Position numbers and translations under genes: made by a program. DNA of 52,408 nt from Luteimonas kalidii (GTDB lineage Bacteria > Pseudomonadota > Gammaproteobacteria > Xanthomonadales > Xanthomonadaceae): contig NZ_JARXRO010000016.1 in assembly GCF_029887935.1 (NCBI RefSeq), positions 1-52,408 of the forward strand, in the 5' to 3' direction. This document shows positions 24,272 to 34,222 of the stretch, piece after piece. Position 1 is the first letter of the stretch, and each line of letters opens with the position of its first letter. Under the pieces are notes generated by a model. That model was given only the letters and a program-made list of their open reading frames with translations. It ran no database searches and was not told the DNA's origin.

Positions 24272-24712
24272 TCAGGCGCGCAGCAGGAACGTCACCGGTC
24301 CGTCATTGGCCAGCCGGACCACCATGTGGGCGCCGAACCGCCCGCTCTCCACCGCGCCGGCATGGCGTTCGCGGCATTCAGCCAGCAGTCGGTCGAACAC
24401 GCCCTGCGCGGCCTCCGGCGCCGCGGCGGTGCTGAATCCGGGACGCATGCCCGAGCGCGTATCGGCGGCGAGGGTGAACTGGCTGACCAGCAGCAGCCCG
24501 CCCCCGGTGTCCGCCAGGGACCGGTTCATGCGTCCGTCCGCATCGGCGAAGACGCGGTAGCCGAGCAGCCGGGTGGCCATGCGTGCGACCTGCGCCTCGC
24601 CATCGCCCGGCTCGACCCCGACCAGGGCCAGCAGGCCCGTGCCGATCCGGCCGACCACCTCGTCGTCGACCGTGACGCTGGCGTCGCTGACGCGCTGGAT
24701 GAGGCTGAGCAT
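24272..24712 (-). CDS. dtd: D-aminoacyl-tRNA deacylase
   Basis: The product is 146 aa, full family length. It removes D-amino acids (and glycine mischarged on tRNA-Ala) from tRNA. Hallmarks: the SQFTLAAD motif (77-84) and the NDGPVTF motif (136-142) that build the chiral proofreading pocket across the homodimer, plus the N-terminal [13 protein letters not shown]. Cytoplasmic. It is followed by rpoD on the same strand. Confidence 0.95.
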   Translation of the reverse strand: MLSLIQRVSDASVTVDDEVVGRIGTGLLALVGVEPGDGEAQVARMATRLLGYRVFADADGRMNRSLADTGGGLLLVSQFTLAADTRSGMRPGFSTAAAPEAAQGVFDRLLAECRERHAGAVESGRFGAHMVVRLANDGPVTFLLRA

Positions 24713-24935
24713 GGCGGTCGGGATCCGTCGGGGCGGAGAAGGCGAAGCCTAGCCGCGTTTCCGGGTCCAGGCAGCGTTCGCCACGCCGGCAAGAGACACG
24801 CGGTCGTCCCGCTGATGCCGCGCGCGCCTGCCGGGCGCCCGCCCCCGCCGGGTCCGACCGACGCGTCCGGGACAGCGCAGGCCGGGGTGGCATCCCCGCA
24901 TCGGACCGGTCCGATGCGCTCGCTACACTGGACCG

Positions 24936-25853
24936 ATGACCGACGCACTCGCGCGCCTGCTCCACGCCCTGGCCACTGCGGCCGGACGGCTGCCGTGGCA
25001 CGTCCTGCGCCGGCTCGCCGATGCGCTGGCGTGGGGCTGGCTGCGCACGGGGGCGCGCGAGAGCGTGGTCGCCCTGCGCAACCTCGAACTGGCCTACCCC
25101 GACTGGACGCCCGCCGAACGCGACGCGGGCCGGCGCGCCATCCTGCGCGCGACCGCGCTGCAGACGCTCGACACCCTGCGCCTGTGGACCCGCCCCCACG
25201 GCGAAAACCTGGCGATGATCCGCGAGATCCACGGCGAGGCGCTGTTCGACGCGGCGCTGGCCTCCGGCCGTGGGCTGATCGTGGCCGCGCCCCATGTCGG
25301 CAACTGGGAACTGCTCAACCAGTGGCTGGCGGCGAAGACGCCGCTGGCCATCCTGTACAAGCCGCCCGAGTCGGCGATCGGCGAGGCCTTCCTGCGGCGT
25401 GTACGTGCCGACGCCGATGCCGACCGCGTGACCCAGGTGCGAGCCGAGGGCGCGGGGGTGCGCCAGCTGTACAAGCGGCTTCAGGCCGGCGGGGTGGTGG
25501 GCATCCTGCCCGACCAGCAGCCCAAGGGCGGCGACGGCGAGTTCGCGCCGTTCTTCGGCGTGCAGGCGCTGACCATGACCCTGCTCGGCCGCCTGGCCGC
25601 GCGCAGCGGTGCGACGGTGCTGTTCGCTTGGTGCGAACGGATCGGCGACGGGCCGGTCTACGCGCTGCACATCGAATCGGCCTCGCCGGGGATCGCCGAC
25701 CCCGACCCGGCGGTCGCCACCGCGGCGCTCAACGCCGATGTCGAGCGCATCGCCCGGCGCGACCCGGCGCAGTACCAGTGGACCTACAAGCGCTTCAAGG
25801 CGCGCCCACCCGGCAGCACCACGCACCCTTACGCCGACCTGGAAGGCCGATGA
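24936..25853 (+). CDS. LpxL/HtrB-type lysophospholipid (lipid A) acyltransferase
   Basis: The product is 305 aa. The acyltransferase motif H-x4-E is present as APHVGNWE (His120, Glu125), followed by LGRLAARSGATVLF and QYQWTYKRFK, the usual LpxL/LpxM C-terminal signature. Members transfer a secondary acyl chain to lipid A precursors at the inner face of the cytoplasmic membrane. There is no strong N-terminal membrane helix, only a moderately hydrophobic amphipathic start. The stop overlaps the next gene's ATG (ATGA), coupling it to a PH-domain membrane protein pair. Which acyl position it modifies cannot be told from sequence. Confidence 0.88.
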   Translation: MTDALARLLHALATAAGRLPWHVLRRLADALAWGWLRTGARESVVALRNLELAYPDWTPAERDAGRRAILRATALQTLDTLRLWTRPHGENLAMIREIHGEALFDAALASGRGLIVAAPHVGNWELLNQWLAAKTPLAILYKPPESAIGEAFLRRVRADADADRVTQVRAEGAGVRQLYKRLQAGGVVGILPDQQPKGGDGEFAPFFGVQALTMTLLGRLAARSGATVLFAWCERIGDGPVYALHIESASPGIADPDPAVATAALNADVERIARRDPAQYQWTYKRFKARPPGSTTHPYADLEGR

Positions 25854-26386
25854 CCGAGCCCGACCCCGCCCTGGACGACGCAGCGGTTCCCACCGCCACG
25901 CCCGCACCCGCCATCGAAGGCTGGCGACCGCTGCCGCTACGCGCGCGGCGGCTGTTCGTGCTCGGCAACCTGTTCGGCCTGGGGCTGCTGGCGGTCGCCC
26001 TGCTGATTCCCATCGGGCTGCTGCTGCGCGACACCCCGCTCGCGCTGCCGTTGGCGCTGGCGGTGCTGGTCGCCCTCCCCGCGTGGGGCGTCTGGCTGGC
26101 CTACCGCCAGTACGCCTGCACCCGCTGGCGCCTGGACGGGCATGGCTACACCCTGCGCCGCGGGCGGCTGTGGCAGCGCGAGACCTTTGTGCCGCGCAGC
26201 CGGGTGCAGCACCTGGATCTGCAGCGCGGGCCGCTCGAACGCCGCTTCGGCCTGGCGACCCTGGTGGTGCACACCGCCGGCACGCGCCACAACGCGGTGT
26301 CCACGGCCGGGCTCGGCGAGGACGACGCCGAATGGCTGCGCGACCAGCTGGCGCAGTGGATCGAGGCCGATGACGACGACGCCTGA
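25850..26386 (+). CDS. PH-domain (YdbS-like, bPH2) membrane protein
   Basis: The product is 178 aa. Two transmembrane helices are clear (FVLGNLFGLGLLAVALLIPI and LALPLALAVLVALPAWGVW), followed by a bacterial PH domain of the DUF304 type: RWRLDGHGYTLRRGRLWQRE...VPRSRVQHLDLQRGPLERRF. The RVQHLDL...GPLERRFGLA motif is the family signature. Function is not well known; YdbS/YdbT pairs occur together in many bacteria. It starts within the stop of the acyltransferase gene, and its own stop overlaps the next start by 17 bases. Confidence 0.85.
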   Translation: MTEPDPALDDAAVPTATPAPAIEGWRPLPLRARRLFVLGNLFGLGLLAVALLIPIGLLLRDTPLALPLALAVLVALPAWGVWLAYRQYACTRWRLDGHGYTLRRGRLWQRETFVPRSRVQHLDLQRGPLERRFGLATLVVHTAGTRHNAVSTAGLGEDDAEWLRDQLAQWIEADDDDA

Positions 26387-27884
26387 CGATCCCGTCGACA
26401 GCGGCGACCGCCGCCTGCATCCGTGGTCGTGGCTGTTCGTACTGATCGGTTCGCTGCGCCAGTTCCTGGTCCCGCTGGTGGTCCTGGTGGTGTTCGGAGG
26501 CCGCCGCGAGGACGGCGTCCAGCTGGCGGCGGCCGCGGTGGCGGTGGCGGTCCTGGCGCTGCTGGCGGTGTGGCGCTATTTCACCTATCGCTACCGGATC
26601 GAGGGCGACAGCCTGTTCATCCGCAGCGGCCTGCTGGAACGCAGCCTGCGCCAGGTGCCGTTCTCGCGCATCCACAACGTCGAACTGCGGCAGACGCTGC
26701 TGCACCGTCTGTTCGGCGTCGCCGAGGTGACGCTCGAGTCGGCGGGCGGTACCCGGCCCGAAGCGCAGATGCGCGTGCTCCGGGTCGCCGAGGCGCTGGC
26801 GCTCGAGCGCCTGATCCGCCACCGCGCCCGCGCATCCGACGACGGGGCCGCAGCGGCGGCCGACGATGACGTGCAGACGCTGCTGACCTTGCCCACGATG
26901 GAAATCGTGCGCCTGGGACTGATCTCCAACCGCGGCATGATCGTGGTCGGCGCGGCGCTGGCGCTGGCGTCGCAGGTGTTGCCGGACAACGGGTTCCGGC
27001 AGGGGTTCGACTATGTGCGGCGCGAAGCCTTCGGCTACGTCGCGAGCTTCAACGGCGGCGGGACGTCGACGGTGCTGGCCGGGATCGCGCTGGTGCTGCT
27101 CGCGCTGGTGCTGCTGCGCGTGTTCTCCGTATTGCTGGCGCTGGTGCGCTACCACGGCTTCCGCCTGCAGGCGCAAGGTCGCCGGCTCACGGTGGAACGC
27201 GGATTGCTGGCGCGCGTGCGCAGCAGCGTGTCGCGCCGGCGCATCCAGGCTTGGACGCTGCGCGAAGGCGTGCTGCATCGCATCTTCAGGCGCCGTTCGC
27301 TGGCGATCGACACCGCCGGCGCGCAGGTGCAGGGCAGCGAGGGTCAGTCGCGCGAGCCGCCCGAACTGGCCCCGATCGCCACTCCCGCCGCCTGCGACGC
27401 CCTGCTGCAGGACCTGCTCGACGTCCCCGACTGGCCACCCCGCGACTGGCAGCCGCTGCATCCGCGCGCGTGGCTGCGGCTGTGGCTGGGCGACATCGTG
27501 TTCGCGGTGCTGCTGGCGGCGGGGCTGGCCTGGTATTTCGGCGCGTGGGGTTTCCTCGGCCTGCTGTGGCTGCCCTGGGGCGGGTGGCTGGCGCTGCGGC
27601 ATGCCCGGTTCGCCGGCTGGCACGTCGACACGCGCCTGGTGGCGGTGCGCGAGGGATGGTGGTCGCGGCACTGGCGGTTCGCCGAGATCGACAAGCTGCA
27701 GGCGCTGCAGCTGCGCCAGTCGCCGCTCGACCGCCGCTTCGGCATGGCCTCGGTCTGGCTCGACACCGCGGGCGCCGGCGCCGCCTCGCCACCGCTGCGC
27801 ATGCGCCACCTGCCCGAAGCGCAGGCGCGCGCGCTCTACACCGGCCTGGGGCGCGAGGTCTCGCGGCGGCGGCTGCGCTGGTAG
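26370..27884 (+). CDS. PH-domain (YdbT-like) membrane protein
   Basis: The product is 504 aa from ATG 26370 (MTTTPDDPVDSGDRRLHPWS). It is a longer partner of the preceding gene with repeated pairs of transmembrane helices and PH domains. The first PH domain has RIEGDSLFIRSGLLERSLRQ and RIHNVELRQTLLHRLFG, the second GFRLQAQGRRLTVERGLLAR and RRRIQAWTLREGVLHRIF, and the third RLVAVREGWWSRHWRF and KLQALQLRQSPLDRRFGMA. YdbS and YdbT probably act as one membrane complex. Linkage to a lipid A acyltransferase hints at an envelope role. Confidence 0.85.
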   Translation: MTTTPDDPVDSGDRRLHPWSWLFVLIGSLRQFLVPLVVLVVFGGRREDGVQLAAAAVAVAVLALLAVWRYFTYRYRIEGDSLFIRSGLLERSLRQVPFSRIHNVELRQTLLHRLFGVAEVTLESAGGTRPEAQMRVLRVAEALALERLIRHRARASDDGAAAAADDDVQTLLTLPTMEIVRLGLISNRGMIVVGAALALASQVLPDNGFRQGFDYVRREAFGYVASFNGGGTSTVLAGIALVLLALVLLRVFSVLLALVRYHGFRLQAQGRRLTVERGLLARVRSSVSRRRIQAWTLREGVLHRIFRRRSLAIDTAGAQVQGSEGQSREPPELAPIATPAACDALLQDLLDVPDWPPRDWQPLHPRAWLRLWLGDIVFAVLLAAGLAWYFGAWGFLGLLWLPWGGWLALRHARFAGWHVDTRLVAVREGWWSRHWRFAEIDKLQALQLRQSPLDRRFGMASVWLDTAGAGAASPPLRMRHLPEAQARALYTGLGREVSRRRLRW

Positions 27885-27909
27885 CCGTGCGGCGTCGCCG
27901 GCGACGCGG

Positions 27910-28923
27910 TCAGCCTGAAGTGAAGCGCCGGTAGAACGCGTCCAGTTCCCGCAGCTTGTGCTCCACCCGCATCGCGTCCAGCGGATAGTCGCGGCGCGCA
28001 GGCCGTTCCCGGCCGGCCTTCGTCAGCGCCTGCGCCAGCGCGTCGACATCGCCGGTGGCGACCAGCGGGGTTCCGATCAGCGTGGCGAGGTGCCGCGCAC
28101 CGCCGGTGTCGGTCGCGATCACAGGCAGTCGCGCCTGCATCGCCTCGATCATCACCAGGCCGAACGGCTCCTCGCGCGACGGGCTGACGAAGCAGTCGAA
28201 CGCGGCCAGCCAGTCTTCCGGGGCTTCCACGAAGCCCGGCAGGGCGACCTGCCCGGCGGCGCGCCCACGCAGCGCGACGAGCTCGCGACCGCCGCCGACC
28301 AGCGCCAGGCGCGCGCCGGGCACGGCCGCGCGCGCGAACGCCTCCAGCAGCACGTCCATGCCCTTGCTCGACTCCATCCGCCCCAAGGCGCCGAACAGGT
28401 AGTCGTCGTCGCCGACGCCGATCGCGGCGCGGATGCGCGCGCGCGCGTCGGGCGCCGCGGTACGCGGCAGCACCCAGTTGTCGATCTGCACCGACCGCGC
28501 GCGCAGCGGCGCGGGAATGCCGGGCAGTTGCCAGGGCGCGATCGCCACCAGCCCGTCGAGATGCGCGTGCTGTTCGGGCACGTAGTCGATGTGCAGGGTC
28601 GCCAGGCGCGGGATGCCGCGTACCCCGCGCAACGCGCGCGACGCGGATCCCAGGTGGGCATGGGCGATGTCCGGCCGCAGCCTGCGCACCAGCGCGCGCG
28701 CATGCGCGATCACCGGCCAGCGGTCGACCAGGTCGTGCGCCAGCAGCACGTCCACCCGCGGGTCAACGCGATGGGCGATCGCGTCCGCGCGCGCCTGCGC
28801 CGCCTTGCGCCTGAGGATGAGCGTGACCCGATGCCCCGCCGCCGCCTGCGCCGCGCTGAGTTCGAGCACGTGCCGCTCGGTGCCGGCGAAGCGTTTCGTC
28901 AACAGCAGGTGGGCGATGTGCAT
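27910..28923 (-). CDS. Glycosyltransferase family 4 protein
   Basis: The product is 337 aa from ATG 28923 (MHIAHLLLTKRFAGTERHVL). GT-B fold: an N-terminal acceptor domain with GTERH and a C-terminal nucleotide-sugar domain with LFGALGRMESSKGMDVLLEA. The family E-x7-E motif is seen in SREEPFGLVMIEAM. It would transfer a sugar, with retention, to a lipid A/LPS core, O-antigen or other envelope glycan. Donor and acceptor are unknown. It is divergent from the GT9 gene, and the three glycosyltransferases together suggest an LPS core locus. Confidence 0.88.
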   Translation of the reverse strand: MHIAHLLLTKRFAGTERHVLELSAAQAAAGHRVTLILRRKAAQARADAIAHRVDPRVDVLLAHDLVDRWPVIAHARALVRRLRPDIAHAHLGSASRALRGVRGIPRLATLHIDYVPEQHAHLDGLVAIAPWQLPGIPAPLRARSVQIDNWVLPRTAAPDARARIRAAIGVGDDDYLFGALGRMESSKGMDVLLEAFARAAVPGARLALVGGGRELVALRGRAAGQVALPGFVEAPEDWLAAFDCFVSPSREEPFGLVMIEAMQARLPVIATDTGGARHLATLIGTPLVATGDVDALAQALTKAGRERPARRDYPLDAMRVEHKLRELDAFYRRFTSG

Positions 28924-29095
28924 GCATCGGCGCGCGCGGACGGAGCGGCCATTCTCCCCCATCGCCGGCACCGCCCGGGGGCGCCGGCGACGCGCGTTCA
29001 ACCGCCGCTGGGGTACGCTGGCGCGCCCTGCCAGGACGCGTTCCGATGTCGCACGACCGTTCCCGCCGAGTCCGGCCCTGTGCGAGGCGCGGCGC

Positions 29096-30121
29096 ATGAG
29101 CGCACGCCCGCTCATCGTCCGCTGCGGCGCGTTCGGCGACATGGTGATGCTGACCACGCTGATGCGGGTGGTGTCGGCGCGCTACGACAGCCCGGTCGAC
29201 GTGGTGAGTTCCGGGGGCTGGACGCCGCCGCTGCTGCAGCGCGAACCGACCCTCGGCCACCTGCAGATGGTGACCAGCCGCAAGACGCCGTACCTGCTGT
29301 GCCCGAGCCAGTGGGCGCTGGTGCGCTGGCTGCGCGCGCGCGGCCGCGGGCCGGTCTACCTGGGCGACACCGATCCGGAGATGCGCGCCCTGCTGGTCCG
29401 CGGCGGGGTGCAGAAGGACGACATCGTCGCCCGCGATCCCGCCGGCGAGGACGCACCGGTGCTGTGGCCCGACCGCTGGATCGAGATCGGCATGCGCGAC
29501 CCGGCGACGCCCTATCCCGTGCGCGAGGTCGACCCTGCCCCGTTTCGCCTGCCCAGGCTGGTGGTGCGCGAGGACGAACGCCGCGAAGCGGCGACATGGC
29601 TGGCCGCGAGCGGTCTGACGGGTCCGCTGGTGCTGCTGCAGCCGGGCAACAAGCGCACCCACAAGCGCGGGCGCCTGATGACCGCCGACCATCCCAAGCA
29701 CTGGGACGCGGCGCACTGGGCGGCGGTGGCGCGGGCGGCGCTGGCCGACCTGCCCGACGCCCATGTGCTGCTGTGCGGATCGCCGCCCGAGCACCCGCTG
29801 CTGGAGGACATCCGCACCGCCGCCGGCCACGATCCGCGCATCGTCAACGGTGCCAACGATCTGCCGATCCCGCGCCTGCTGCCTTTGCTGGAACGCGCGC
29901 ACAGCATGGTGTCCGTCGACACCGGCCCGGCCCACGCGGCGGCCGCGCTGGGCTGTCCGCTGGTGGTGCTGTTCGGCGCGGCGCCGCCGGACAAATGGCG
30001 CCCGATCGGGCCCGGCCCCATCCGCGTACTGGGCGGCGAACGCGGTGCCGACAGCCGGGTGGCCGATCTCGCGCCGGGCGCCGTGATCGCCGCCTGGCGC
30101 TCACTGCCCGGACGCGCTTGA
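29096..30121 (+). CDS. Glycosyltransferase family 9 (heptosyltransferase-like)
   Basis: The product is 341 aa from ATG 29096 (MSARPLIVRCGAFGDMVMLT). The FGDMVMLTTLMR start and the C-terminal SMVSVDTGPAHAAAALGCP are the GT9 signatures, with GPLVLLQPGNKRTHKRG in the middle binding the ADP-sugar. Such enzymes add heptose or related sugars to the LPS inner core. It lies between two other glycosyltransferase genes and converges on the GT2 gene, with stops 6 bp apart. Confidence 0.88.
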   Translation: MSARPLIVRCGAFGDMVMLTTLMRVVSARYDSPVDVVSSGGWTPPLLQREPTLGHLQMVTSRKTPYLLCPSQWALVRWLRARGRGPVYLGDTDPEMRALLVRGGVQKDDIVARDPAGEDAPVLWPDRWIEIGMRDPATPYPVREVDPAPFRLPRLVVREDERREAATWLAASGLTGPLVLLQPGNKRTHKRGRLMTADHPKHWDAAHWAAVARAALADLPDAHVLLCGSPPEHPLLEDIRTAAGHDPRIVNGANDLPIPRLLPLLERAHSMVSVDTGPAHAAAALGCPLVVLFGAAPPDKWRPIGPGPIRVLGGERGADSRVADLAPGAVIAAWRSLPGRA

Positions 30122-30127
30122 GACCGC

Positions 30128-31006
30128 TCAGCGCCGCGTGGCCGACGCGTCCGCCGCGCGTGCCGGGACCGGCTGCAGGTCGTCGTTGGCCGCCTGCCTG
30201 ACGATCCCGTGCGGCGTCCAGACCCGACGCTGCGCGCGGGTTTCGGCGCGGATCGCGAGGTTGGCGCGGATCGATTCCTCGGTGCGATAGCCGCGCGCAT
30301 GATCGAGGTGCACGCAGATCGCGCGATGCCGGACCTGCCTGCCGCGCACGCCGGCGTTTTCCAGTCGCTCGCCCAGTTCGCGATCGGGTCCACCGTATTT
30401 CATGCGTTCGTCGTAGCCGTTGACCGCGATCAGGTCGGACTTCCACGCCGATGAATTGCAGTTGTTGAACGTGGCGCCCGCCGGCGTGATCGCGTCGAGC
30501 ATGCGCGCCGCCAGCGGTCCGGCGCCGAGCTTGCGGCGGCTCGAGGCGCCCAGGCGACCGGCCGCCGCCAGCCAGCCGGGCTCGAAGCAGCGGCCGCTGG
30601 CGATGTCGTCGACGTTGATGCGCGTGCTCGTGGCCATGTCCAGCTTGCAGTAGCCGCCCGACAGGAACCGCCCCGGCTCGGCCAGCTGCGCATGGGTGGC
30701 CACGAAATCGCGCCGCGGGATGCAGTCGCCGTCGGTGAACAGCAGGTAGCCGTGCGCCGCGAGCGGGATGGCCCGGTTGAGGATCTCCTGGCGGCGGTAG
30801 CCACGGTCCTCGTGCCACACGTGCCGCAGCGGCACCGGGAACGTGGCGGCCATGCGCGCGACCAGCGCGGCCGTCGCCGGGCCCGAGCCGTCGTCGGCGA
30901 CGATCACCTCGAACGCCGGATGGGTCTGCAGCGCGTAGCCGGTGAGCACCTTCTCCAGCCAGGCTTCGGCGTTGTAGGTACTGACGATGACCGTGATGGG
31001 CAGCAT
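30128..31006 (-). CDS. Glycosyltransferase family 2 protein
   Basis: The product is 292 aa from ATG 31006 (MLPITVIVSTYNAEAWLEKV). GT-A fold: the nucleotide-binding start VIVSTYN...VIVADDGSG, the metal-binding DxD-type FTDGDCIPRRDF, and the later NNCNSSAWKSDLIAVNGYDE acceptor loop with PDRELGERLENAG. This is the KdtX/WaaE-like glycosyltransferase layout, often LPS core glucosyltransferases. No membrane helices are evident. Acceptor and donor are not predictable. Confidence 0.88.
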   Translation of the reverse strand: MLPITVIVSTYNAEAWLEKVLTGYALQTHPAFEVIVADDGSGPATAALVARMAATFPVPLRHVWHEDRGYRRQEILNRAIPLAAHGYLLFTDGDCIPRRDFVATHAQLAEPGRFLSGGYCKLDMATSTRINVDDIASGRCFEPGWLAAAGRLGASSRRKLGAGPLAARMLDAITPAGATFNNCNSSAWKSDLIAVNGYDERMKYGGPDRELGERLENAGVRGRQVRHRAICVHLDHARGYRTEESIRANLAIRAETRAQRRVWTPHGIVRQAANDDLQPVPARAADASATRR

Positions 31007-31144
31007 GCGACCCTCGCGCGGGCACGGGCCGGCAGCGCCGGCGTCATGTGCATGTTCGTGCGCGGAAGATTGCGTCCGCGTGACGGCCGGCCTGGCGCGC
31101 ATCCGGACGGTGGAGGGCCGCGGGGGCGGAGGCCTCGCCCGGAT

Positions 31145-32458
31145 TCAGCCGGGGGCGCGGCCGAGCGCGGCGTAGAAGAAGCCGTCCATGCCCTGCTCGC
31201 CCGGCAGTCGCTGGCGCCCGTGGCCGGTGGCGTGGCCGAATGCCTCCGCGAGCGGCAACGCGGTCGCGGCAGGCGTGCGCGACAGGAACGCGGCCACCTG
31301 CGCCTCGTTTTCCGCCGCCAGGATCGAACAGGTGGCGTAGAGCAGCCGCCCGCCGGGCGCCAGCAGCGGCCACAGCGCGTCGAGCAGGCGCGCCTGCAGC
31401 GCCGTCAGCGCGGCGATGTCGGAAGGGCGGCGGTGCAGCAGCACGTCCGGCTGACGGCGGATGATGCCGGTGGCCGAACACGGCGCGTCGATCAGGATGG
31501 CGTCGAACGGTTCGCCGTCCCACCAGGTCGCCGGCGCCGAGGCGTCCACGGCGCGCAGGACCGCGCCATCGCCCACGCCCAGCCGCGCATGGGTCTCGGC
31601 CACCCGTCGCAGGCGCCGCGGGTCGAGGTCGAGTGCGGTCAGCCGCAGCGAGGGGTCGCGTTCGAGCAGGTGCGCGGACTTGCCGCCCGGCGCGGCGCAG
31701 GCATCGAGCACGTGCGCTCCGGCAGCCGGCGACAGTGCATCGGCGACGCGCTGGGCGGCCGCGTCCTGCACCGATACCTCGCCCTCGGCGAAGCCGGGCA
31801 GCGTGGCCGGCGAAACGGGAACGTCGATGCGCAGCGCATCGGGCAGATCCGCGGACGCCTGCGCCTCGATGCCGGCCTCGCGCAGCCGCTCCGCATAGCC
31901 GGCGACGGTACTGCGCGTGCGGTTGACCCGCAGCCAGGTGGGCGCCTGCACGGCACCGGCGGCGAAGATCTCCGCGGCGGTCGCATCGCCCCAGTCGGAG
32001 CGGACCTGCGCGCGCAGCCACTCGGGCCATGCGGCATCGGCAGGCGCTGCCGGCAGTCCGTCGCGCTGGGCGCGGCGCAGCAGTGCGTTGACCAGTCCGG
32101 CCTGGTGCTGGCGCCCGAGCCCCCGCGCGGCCTCGACGGTGGCGGCGAGCGCGGCATGCGCCGCCAGGGCGAGCGGATCGAGCTGGGCGAATCCCGCGTG
32201 CAGCAGGGCGCGCAGCGGCGCGTCCCGGCGCGGCAGCGGTCGTGGCATCCAGGCCGCGAGCGCGGCGTCGTAGCGCGCGCGGTGGCGAAGCGCGGCGAAG
32301 CAGATCGCCTCGAGCAGGGCACGGTCGCGGGGGTCGGACAGCCCCGGCAGCGCCGCCGCCAGTTCGGCCTTCAGCGAACGCCCACGGTGCAGCACCGCGT
32401 CGAGCACGCCCGCCGCGCAGACGCGCACGGCCACACCGGGAGGCAGCGGCGCGGCCAC
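31145..32458 (-). CDS. rsmB: 16S rRNA m5C967 methyltransferase
   Basis: The product is 437 aa from a GTG at 32458, two bases after the fmt stop. An N-terminal NusB-like RNA-binding domain (~1-135) precedes a Rossmann methyltransferase domain: [14 protein letters not shown] (SAM binding), [11 protein letters not shown], and the two catalytic-cysteine motifs [16 protein letters not shown] and LLYATCSI. It methylates cytosine 967 of 16S rRNA. The def-fmt-rsmB order is conserved in proteobacteria. Confidence 0.95.
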   Translation of the reverse strand: MAAPLPPGVAVRVCAAGVLDAVLHRGRSLKAELAAALPGLSDPRDRALLEAICFAALRHRARYDAALAAWMPRPLPRRDAPLRALLHAGFAQLDPLALAAHAALAATVEAARGLGRQHQAGLVNALLRRAQRDGLPAAPADAAWPEWLRAQVRSDWGDATAAEIFAAGAVQAPTWLRVNRTRSTVAGYAERLREAGIEAQASADLPDALRIDVPVSPATLPGFAEGEVSVQDAAAQRVADALSPAAGAHVLDACAAPGGKSAHLLERDPSLRLTALDLDPRRLRRVAETHARLGVGDGAVLRAVDASAPATWWDGEPFDAILIDAPCSATGIIRRQPDVLLHRRPSDIAALTALQARLLDALWPLLAPGGRLLYATCSILAAENEAQVAAFLSRTPAATALPLAEAFGHATGHGRQRLPGEQGMDGFFYAALGRAPG

Positions 32459-32459
32459 G

Positions 32460-33392
32460 TCAGCTGCGCGCCAGCGGAGCGCGCAGGTCGCCGCGCGCGT
32501 TGAGGTAGTCGGCGGCGGTCACCACCTTGCCGCCGGCGCGCTGCAGTGCGCGGATCCGCAGCGCGCCGCTGCCGCAGGCCACGTCGATGCCGTCGCGACC
32601 GGCATGCAGCACAGTGCCCGGCACTGCCGCGTGCGCCAGCGGCAGTGCGACCGCGCCATGCAGGCGCACGCGCTCGCCGGCGAGTTCGGCCTCGGCCACC
32701 GGCCAGGGATGGAATGCGCGCACCTTGCGCGCGAGGACGTCGGCCGCCTGGCTCCAGTCCAGCCGCGCCTCGGCCTTGTCGAGCTTGTGCGCGTAGCTCA
32801 CGCCTTCGTCCGGCTGCGGCCGCGGCGCCGGACGCATGCCGGCACGCAGCAGCGCCAGTCCATCGGCCAGGACCTGCGCGCCGAGGTCGGCCAGGCGCGC
32901 ATGCAGCTGGCCTGCGGTCTCCTCCACGCCGATCGGGATCACCTGCGACAACAGCACCGGGCCGGTATCCAGGCCCTGCTCCATCTGCATCAGGCACACG
33001 CCGGTCTGCGCGTCGCCGGCTTCGATCGCACGCTGGATCGGCGCCGCACCGCGCCAGCGCGGCAGCAGCGAGGCGTGCACGTTCCAGCAGCCGAAGGCCG
33101 GCGTCGCCAGCACCTTCGGCGGCAGCAGCAGTCCATAGGCGACCACGATCATCAGGTCCGGCCGCAGCGCGCGCAGCGCGCGTCGCGCCTCGAGCGTGCG
33201 CAAGGTCTGCGGCTGCAGCACCGGCAACCCCAACCGCTGCGCCTCCTGCTTGACCGGCGAAGCCGACAGCCCGCGACCACGGCCGGCGGGCCGGTCGGGC
33301 TGGGTGTAGACCGCGACCACGTCGCCGTGCGACGCGGCCACGCGCAGCGAGGGAACGGCGAACTCGGGGGTACCGGCGAAGACGAGGCGCAT
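32460..33392 (-). CDS. fmt: Methionyl-tRNA formyltransferase
   Basis: The product is 310 aa from ATG 33392 ([18 protein letters not shown]). It formylates Met-tRNAfMet with 10-formyl-tetrahydrofolate to start protein synthesis. The hydrolase-fold catalytic core is seen in [20 protein letters not shown] (Asn/His) and [14 protein letters not shown] (Asp), and the C-terminal OB-like domain follows at ~205-310 ([13 protein letters not shown]). Full length for the family. It lies between def, which acts on its product after translation, and rsmB. Confidence 0.96.
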   Translation of the reverse strand: MRLVFAGTPEFAVPSLRVAASHGDVVAVYTQPDRPAGRGRGLSASPVKQEAQRLGLPVLQPQTLRTLEARRALRALRPDLMIVVAYGLLLPPKVLATPAFGCWNVHASLLPRWRGAAPIQRAIEAGDAQTGVCLMQMEQGLDTGPVLLSQVIPIGVEETAGQLHARLADLGAQVLADGLALLRAGMRPAPRPQPDEGVSYAHKLDKAEARLDWSQAADVLARKVRAFHPWPVAEAELAGERVRLHGAVALPLAHAAVPGTVLHAGRDGIDVACGSGALRIRALQRAGGKVVTAADYLNARGDLRAPLARS

Positions 33393-33571
33393 GGGATGGG
33401 ATTCGATGGGGAAAGGGTCGTGAGCAATCGGGAGCCTGCGCTTCCGGCGGGTCGATCCGCGGCCGTGCCGCGCCCTGGATCGACGTGAGGCCGGCGCCGC
33501 ACTCGCGCGATCGCGTGCCCGCCAGCCGCGGACAGGCATCAGCCGACGTGGCGCGCCTGCGCGACGGGCGT

Positions 33572-34087
33572 CTACTCCCGCCCCTTCCTCAGCTTCTCCA
33601 GCTTCCTGATCGCGCGGTCGCGCTTGAGCGCGGAGAGGTGGTCGATGAACAGCTTGCCGTCGAGGTGGTCGACCTCGTGCTGCACGCAGGTGGCGAGCAG
33701 CCCGTCCACGCGCAGCTCGAACGGTTTGCCGTGGCGGTCGAGCGCCTCGATCAGGATGCCGTCGGGGCGGGTCACGTCGGCGAATACGCCCGGGATCGAC
33801 AGGCATCCCTCCTGGTGCAGGCGCAGGTCCGGCGAACGTTCGCGGATCACCGGGTTGATGAAAGCCAGCGGCTGTTCGCGCCCTTCGGTGACGTCGATCA
33901 CCATGAAGCGCTGGTGGGTGTCGACCTGGGTCGCGGCCAGTCCGATGCCGGGCGCTTCGTACATGGTCTCGAACATGTCGTCGAGCAGGCGCTGGAACGT
34001 GGGGTCGTGCAGCTGGTCGACCTCCACCGGCCGTGCGACCGTGCGCAGCCGGGGATGGGGATACTCGAGGATCGGGAGCAGGGACAT
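33572..34087 (-). CDS. def: Peptide deformylase
   Basis: The product is 171 aa. All three metal-site motifs are intact: GIGLAATQ (47-54), EGCLSIP (93-99, with Cys95), and QHEVDHLDG (136-144, His137, Glu138, His141). It removes the formyl group from nascent proteins. It is the first gene of the minus-strand def-fmt-rsmB cluster and divergent from the LysM gene. A 179-bp spacer separates it from fmt. Confidence 0.97.
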   Translation of the reverse strand: MSLLPILEYPHPRLRTVARPVEVDQLHDPTFQRLLDDMFETMYEAPGIGLAATQVDTHQRFMVIDVTEGREQPLAFINPVIRERSPDLRLHQEGCLSIPGVFADVTRPDGILIEALDRHGKPFELRVDGLLATCVQHEVDHLDGKLFIDHLSALKRDRAIRKLEKLRKGRE

Positions 34088-34151
34088 GGGCGCAAAGGGA
34101 GGCGGCGGTCACAACCGCGCGGAACGGCCTGCCATTGTAGCGCCGGGCGGC

Positions 34152-34182
34152 TTGCAACCGGCCGCCACTTGTACGCTATAGT
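34152..34182 (+). promoter_or_regulatory. Promoter candidate for the LysM gene
   Basis: TTGCAA (34152-34157) and TATAGT (34177-34182) are separated by 19 bases, slightly long, about 40 bases ahead of the LysM start at 34223. It lies in the def/LysM divergent region. An AAGGGGAG ribosome binding site follows near 34208-34215. Confidence 0.4.
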
Positions 34183-34222
34183 GCCGGCGCTGCACGGGGA
34201 AATCTTCAAGGGGAGCAATTAG

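Noticed and set aside
24378..27809. Minus-strand open frame of about 1143 codons opposite the acyltransferase and PH genes
   Set aside because: Gln/Arg/His-rich shadow; the plus-strand genes have full domain signatures.
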